A stretch of 64,000 nucleotides of DNA from JANNVK01 sp031430435 (GTDB lineage Bacteria; Acidobacteriota; Blastocatellia; Pyrinomonadales; Pyrinomonadaceae): positions 1-64,000 of the forward strand of contig JANPBM010000073.1 of assembly GCA_031430435.1 (NCBI GenBank), written 5' to 3'. Below the pieces are notes generated by a model. That model was given only the letters and a program-made list of their open reading frames with translations, made no database searches and had not been told where the DNA came from. Of the stretch, positions 60,783 through 64,000 are shown piece after piece. Numbering within the stretch: position 1 is the first letter of the stretch; each line of letters opens with the position of its first letter. A program made the position numbers and the translations under genes.

Positions 60783-61772
60783 ATGAAATACTTAATCACG
60801 GGCGGAGCAGGTTTCGTAGGAAGCCATTTAGCCGACAAATTACACAAAGAAGGACACGATATTGTTGTGATAGACGATCTTTCGACCGGACGTTATTCAA
60901 ACGTTGAACACCTTGAAGGTCAAGAACGTTTTCAACTTATCATAGATACGGTTTTGAACGACAAGCTGATGGAACGGCTGATTCGTGATACTGACCGCGT
61001 GTTCCATATGGCAAGCGCCGTCGGCGTAAAGCTGATTATGGAACAGCCGGTGAAAACGATCGAAACAATTTTCGGCGGAACCGAAGTAGTTTTGAAATAC
61101 TGTTCACGGTACCGCAAACGTGTCTTAATCCCTTCAACATCAGAGGTTTACGGCAAAGGAACAACCGTTCCTTTCAGCGAAGAAGACGATGTTTTGACAG
61201 GTGCAACCAGCAAACATCGTTGGGCGTACGCGTGTGCAAAGGCGTTGGACGAATTTTTGGCGTTGGCACATTGGAAAGAAACTCGTCTGCCGGTTGTGGT
61301 TGTTCGCCTGTTTAATACGGTCGGACCACGCCAAACCGGTCAATACGGAATGGTTGTACCGAATTTCATCAAATCGGCGTTGAAGAATGAACCGATTATG
61401 ATTCACGGCGACGGGACGCAATCGCGTTGCTTCGGTCACGTTTTGGATGTGGTTGAAGGTTTGGTGAAATTACCCGAAAATCCGAGTTGCTTCGGGCAAG
61501 TTATCAACATTGGGAACGATGAGGAAGTTACCATCCAACAACTTGCCGAACGAGCGATTAAAATGACCGGAAGCAAATCCGAAATCAAATATATTTCTTA
61601 CGACGAGGCTTACGGCGAAGGCTTTGAAGATATGCAACGGCGTGTGCCGAATTTGGCAAAAGCAAATAAACTTATCGGATTTAAGCCAACCAGAACGCTG
61701 GTCAACATCATCGAAGATGTCAGCGAACAATTTCGCAATGAGTTGAATATCAAAACGGAAGTTGCCAAATAA
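60783..61772 (+). CDS. NAD-dependent sugar-nucleotide epimerase/dehydratase (extended SDR)
   Basis: A 329-residue extended SDR. Residues 1-35 form the NAD-binding loop (TGGAGFVGSHL). The active-site region shows STSEVYG (Ser/Thr) and RWAYACAKALDEF with Tyr-x-x-x-Lys. RLFNTVGPRQTGQYGMVVPNF and HGDGTQSRCFGHVLDVVEG are typical of UDP-glucose 4-epimerase or dTDP-sugar dehydratase relatives. The exact substrate cannot be told; it differs from the UXS two genes upstream. Both likely feed cell-surface glycan synthesis. Confidence 0.88.
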   Translation: MKYLITGGAGFVGSHLADKLHKEGHDIVVIDDLSTGRYSNVEHLEGQERFQLIIDTVLNDKLMERLIRDTDRVFHMASAVGVKLIMEQPVKTIETIFGGTEVVLKYCSRYRKRVLIPSTSEVYGKGTTVPFSEEDDVLTGATSKHRWAYACAKALDEFLALAHWKETRLPVVVVRLFNTVGPRQTGQYGMVVPNFIKSALKNEPIMIHGDGTQSRCFGHVLDVVEGLVKLPENPSCFGQVINIGNDEEVTIQQLAERAIKMTGSKSEIKYISYDEAYGEGFEDMQRRVPNLAKANKLIGFKPTRTLVNIIEDVSEQFRNELNIKTEVAK

Positions 61773-61793
61773 TAAAACGATTGAGATTTTTGT

Positions 61794-62608
61794 ATGAAAA
61801 AATTATCAAAATATCATCAAGATTTTGATAAATATTCAAAGAAAATCTCAATCAAATTATGTTTTCGCTGACTGAAAAAGTGTTCGGCTTAAAAGTTGAT
61901 AAATTGGAAGACATAAATCTTTCAATTCCGCGAACAAAAGAAAAACGCCCGGATTTTGCCAAACTTGCGACTTGCGGCAACGAAAAATAGATCTTTCATC
62001 TTGAGATTCAAACATCGAACGACCGCGAAATGCCGTGCAGAATGTTGGAGTATTTTGAGTTTCTTTATCATTTGCACAAAATTCCGGTCAAGCAATTTGT
62101 TTTGTATTTGGGCAAAGCAAAACTAAATATGTCGGCGGAAATTAAAGTTGCAAAATTGCAATTCGAGTTTGATATAATTGATTTTCGGACACTTGATTAC
62201 GAAGATTTCATCAATTCCGATAAACCCGAAAGTATAATTTTAGCCATACTTTGCGATTATAAAAAAAGGAATCCGCGTGCCGTTATCAGCGAGATTTTGC
62301 ATAAATTGGAAAATACCGAAAATGAAGACTTTCAAAAATACGTATTTCAGTTAAAAATCTCGTCGGAGTTGCGAAGTTTACAAGACGAATTAGAAGTTGA
62401 GGTAGAAAATATGCCGTTTAAGTTTAAATACAACGCGGAAAAAGACCCTTTTTACAAAGAAGGAATTTCACAGGGAATTTCTAAAGCAAACTATGAAACT
62501 ATTGTCAGAATGATTGGTTTATCTTTCAGCCACGAACAAATTGCCGAAATTGTGAATACTAAAGTTGCGTTCGTTAAAGAAATTGCCGGAAAATTAAGTC
62601 AAAAATGA
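61794..62608 (+). pseudogene. decayed Rpn-family gene with frameshift and stop
   Basis: A second Rpn-type gene with two lesions. It starts MKKLSKYHQDFDK, but one A seems to be missing around 61830-61832; the shifted frame goes on as IFKENLNQIMFSLTEKVFGLKVD to RPDFAKLATCGNEK. There an in-frame TAG stops it at 61988. Beyond it the family sequence continues: FHLEIQTSNDREMPCRMLEY, then IPVKQFVLYLG and the tail FYKEGISQGISK. The PD...E-x-Q core is thus split by the stop. The C-terminal 192 residues could still be made from an internal start, but the protein would lack the catalytic Asp. Confidence 0.75.
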
Positions 62609-62616
62609 GGTTGAAA

Positions 62617-63243
62617 ATGAAACATTTTATACTTACATCTCTTTTATTTGCACTATTTTGCACAATTTCTTTGGCGCAAACATCAGGCATTAAGGGCAAA
62701 GTAAAAACCGTCAAAGGTAAAGGGTTGCCCGCCGTAACCGTTTCGGTCATAAAGGACGGTATAGAAGTTAAGCAAGAAGAAACGAATGAAAAAGGCGAGT
62801 TTTTTATTGAAGGGCTTGACGAAGGAATTTATGGTTTTACATTCGAAAAAGACGGTTTTAACAGCGGTTCGCTCAAACGAATGCAGCTTTTGAAAAATCA
62901 AATTCGTAATTTAGGCGACAATCTTGTTTTGAAGGTTTCGGACAGTTCGATTTATGTAATTTTGCGGGCAAGCGTTTTTGACCAAGACGGTCTGGCGGTG
63001 CGCGGTGCAAAGGTTGAAATAAGTAAAGTCTCTGATAACAAAAGAATTACAACACTTTACACAAACGATGCGGGCGAGGTTTCGGTGCGTTTACCCGATC
63101 AAAACGCAACTTTCAGATTTACGACTTATTTCCCGAACGCCGAACCTGTGAGCGGTGAAACAACGGTTGAGGGTGCGGGAATGTACAGTAAATCATTGAC
63201 GATTAAAATTTCTAAGCCGAAAAAGAACGAATCGCCTCAATAA
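62617..63243 (+). CDS. secreted protein with carboxypeptidase-regulatory-like domains
   Basis: A 208-residue exported protein. The Sec signal ends ISLAQ. Two beta-sandwich domains follow: residues about 22-105 (GIKGKVKTVKGKGLPAVTVSVIKDGIEVKQEETNEKGEFFIEGLDEGIYGFTF) and about 110-200 (ASVFDQDGLAVRGAKVEIS). This is the CarboxypepD_reg/SdrD-B-like fold common in Acidobacteria and Bacteroidetes surface proteins. An ATG 4 codons upstream overlaps the preceding stop, but GAGG is well placed for the one at 62617. The last 32 bases overlap the 3' end of the convergent folP. Confidence 0.8.
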   Translation: MKHFILTSLLFALFCTISLAQTSGIKGKVKTVKGKGLPAVTVSVIKDGIEVKQEETNEKGEFFIEGLDEGIYGFTFEKDGFNSGSLKRMQLLKNQIRNLGDNLVLKVSDSSIYVILRASVFDQDGLAVRGAKVEISKVSDNKRITTLYTNDAGEVSVRLPDQNATFRFTTYFPNAEPVSGETTVEGAGMYSKSLTIKISKPKKNESPQ

Positions 63244-64000
63244 CCTTAATTGTTTCGGCGGTTTCACGCACATCGTGAACACGAACAATCTTTGCTCCGT
63301 GCCAAACTGCCAGCGAAATTGTTGCCAAACTTCCCTGCAATCTTTCCGACGACGAAATATCGCCTAAAATCTTTCCGATAAAAGATTTACGCGAAGTTCC
63401 AACCAACATCGGAAACTCTGCAAACTCTTTGCTCAAATTATTTAACTTAGCCAACAGTTCCAGATTCTGCTCGAAAGTTTTGCTGAATCCGATGCCGATG
63501 TCGAGTGCGATTTGATTGTTACTCACGCCGTAACTTGTTGCTTTTGAAATACTTTCACGAAAACTGTTTGAAACCTCGCTCAAGATATTTTCGACCGGTT
63601 CAAGTTTGTGCATTGTCTCAAACGTTCCGCGTAAGTGCATCAAAATCAACGCAGTTTTATGTTTTGCCGCAACCTCGCCGATTCTTTCGTCAAATTTCAG
63701 ACCCGAAATATCGTTGATAATTTCCGCCCCGCAATTTACGGCGGATTCGGCGATTTCGGCTTTACTTGTGTCAATCGAAAGCGGAACATCGAAACGTTTT
63801 TTTATCGCCTCAATGATTGGCAGCACGCGTCGTTTTTCTTCATCAATCAAGATTTTATCAGCATTAGGGCGAGTTGATTCACCGCCGATGTCAATAATGT
63901 CGGCACCTTCGGCAATAAATTTTTCGGTTTGTTTCAAGGCGGGATCAAGCGAATTATACTTTCCGCCGTCAGAAAAACTGTCGGGCGTAACATTCAAAAT
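63212..64000 (-). CDS. folP: dihydropteroate synthase (5' end outside the window)
   Basis: At least 262 residues of the enzyme that joins p-aminobenzoate to the pterin diphosphate in folate synthesis. The window begins inside the first hallmark, ILNVTPDSFSDGGKY, so roughly 15-25 N-terminal residues lie beyond position 64000. Other hallmarks: GADIIDIGGESTRPNA, LSIDTSKAEIAESAVNCGAEIINDISG, LILMHLRG (here H-L-R-G, usual H-M-x-G), DIGIGFSKT, LVGTSRKSFIG and the C-terminal VRVHDVRET. It is complete at the 3' end. Confidence 0.95.
   Translation of the reverse strand: MLNVTPDSFSDGGKYNSLDPALKQTEKFIAEGADIIDIGGESTRPNADKILIDEEKRRVLPIIEAIKKRFDVPLSIDTSKAEIAESAVNCGAEIINDISGLKFDERIGEVAAKHKTALILMHLRGTFETMHKLEPVENILSEVSNSFRESISKATSYGVSNNQIALDIGIGFSKTFEQNLELLAKLNNLSKEFAEFPMLVGTSRKSFIGKILGDISSSERLQGSLATISLAVWHGAKIVRVHDVRETAETIKVIEAIRSFSA

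Noticed and set aside
59846..62608. Rpn genes as the transposase moving the small repeats
   Set aside because: No terminal repeats like those of families A-D flank the Rpn genes, and the family is not known to move such elements; the mobilising enzyme is probably elsewhere in the genome.

Overview
The window looks like chromosomal DNA of a low-to-middle GC (about 40-45% by eye) Gram-negative bacterium. Lipid A genes (lpxD, lpxB), many Sec/lipoprotein signal peptides, TonB_C and carboxypeptidase-regulatory-like domains, Uma2 proteins, an ECF sigma factor beside a Ser/Thr kinase, and a beta-propeller protein ending in a TIGR03437-like domain together suggest an Acidobacteriota relative (Blastocatellia-like). 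That placement is inferred from gene content, not from a marker gene. No tRNA, rRNA, CRISPR array, prophage or transposase of a classical insertion sequence was found.

Left part (1-23 kb): a small membrane protein, a secreted Asp-box (sialidase-like) protein, and a coupled pair, PocR-GAF-GGDEF diguanylate cyclase plus an AAA-like/RsbW-like ATPase. Then comes a very long minus-strand operon, folD-mazG-coaE-SBP-SBP-dppB-dppC-uma2-hypothetical-TPR/TonB-dppD-uma2-dppF. It is a peptide ABC importer with non-transport genes inserted between subunits, mostly through ATGA overlaps, and it closes with a good intrinsic terminator. A lytic transglycosylase lies divergently.

Middle (23-44 kb): a CpxA/CpxR-like two-component system divergent from a CpxP/Spy-like periplasmic protein, with a perfect GTAAA-N5-GTAAA box between them. 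Next are a STAS-like protein, lpxD, an SGNH hydrolase, a protein with three TPR blocks and a transglutaminase-like domain, an ECF sigma factor, and a Ser/Thr kinase whose extracytoplasmic part resembles an alpha/alpha toroid (terpene-cyclase/prenyltransferase-like). They are followed by a secreted hypothetical with a frameshifted partner, lpxB, a secreted propeller protein, ilvE, a CstB-like persulfide dioxygenase-rhodanese with a rhodanese lipoprotein, and a LivK-like binding protein.

Accessory island (44-55 kb): seven widely spaced plus-strand genes, mostly with strong Shine-Dalgarno sites (secreted barrel-like protein, Tat-exported SGNH hydrolase lipoprotein, FN3-like protein, small helical protein, M43-type metalloprotease without signal peptide, small beta-rich protein, large membrane patatin phospholipase). 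The gaps are full of small non-autonomous mobile repeats: at least four families, two of them reciprocally nested, one copy with a perfect 12-bp inverted repeat and 9-bp target duplication. There is also a phased array of eleven 21-bp repeats. This is the part most likely to hold an undescribed system.

Right part (55-64 kb): a small acidic protein, an e(P4)-like acid phosphatase, an 8-bp microsatellite, an S9 peptidase, UDP-glucuronate decarboxylase, an Rpn-family nuclease gene, a second sugar-nucleotide SDR, a decayed second Rpn gene, a secreted regulatory-like-domain protein, and the 3' part of folP running off the right edge.
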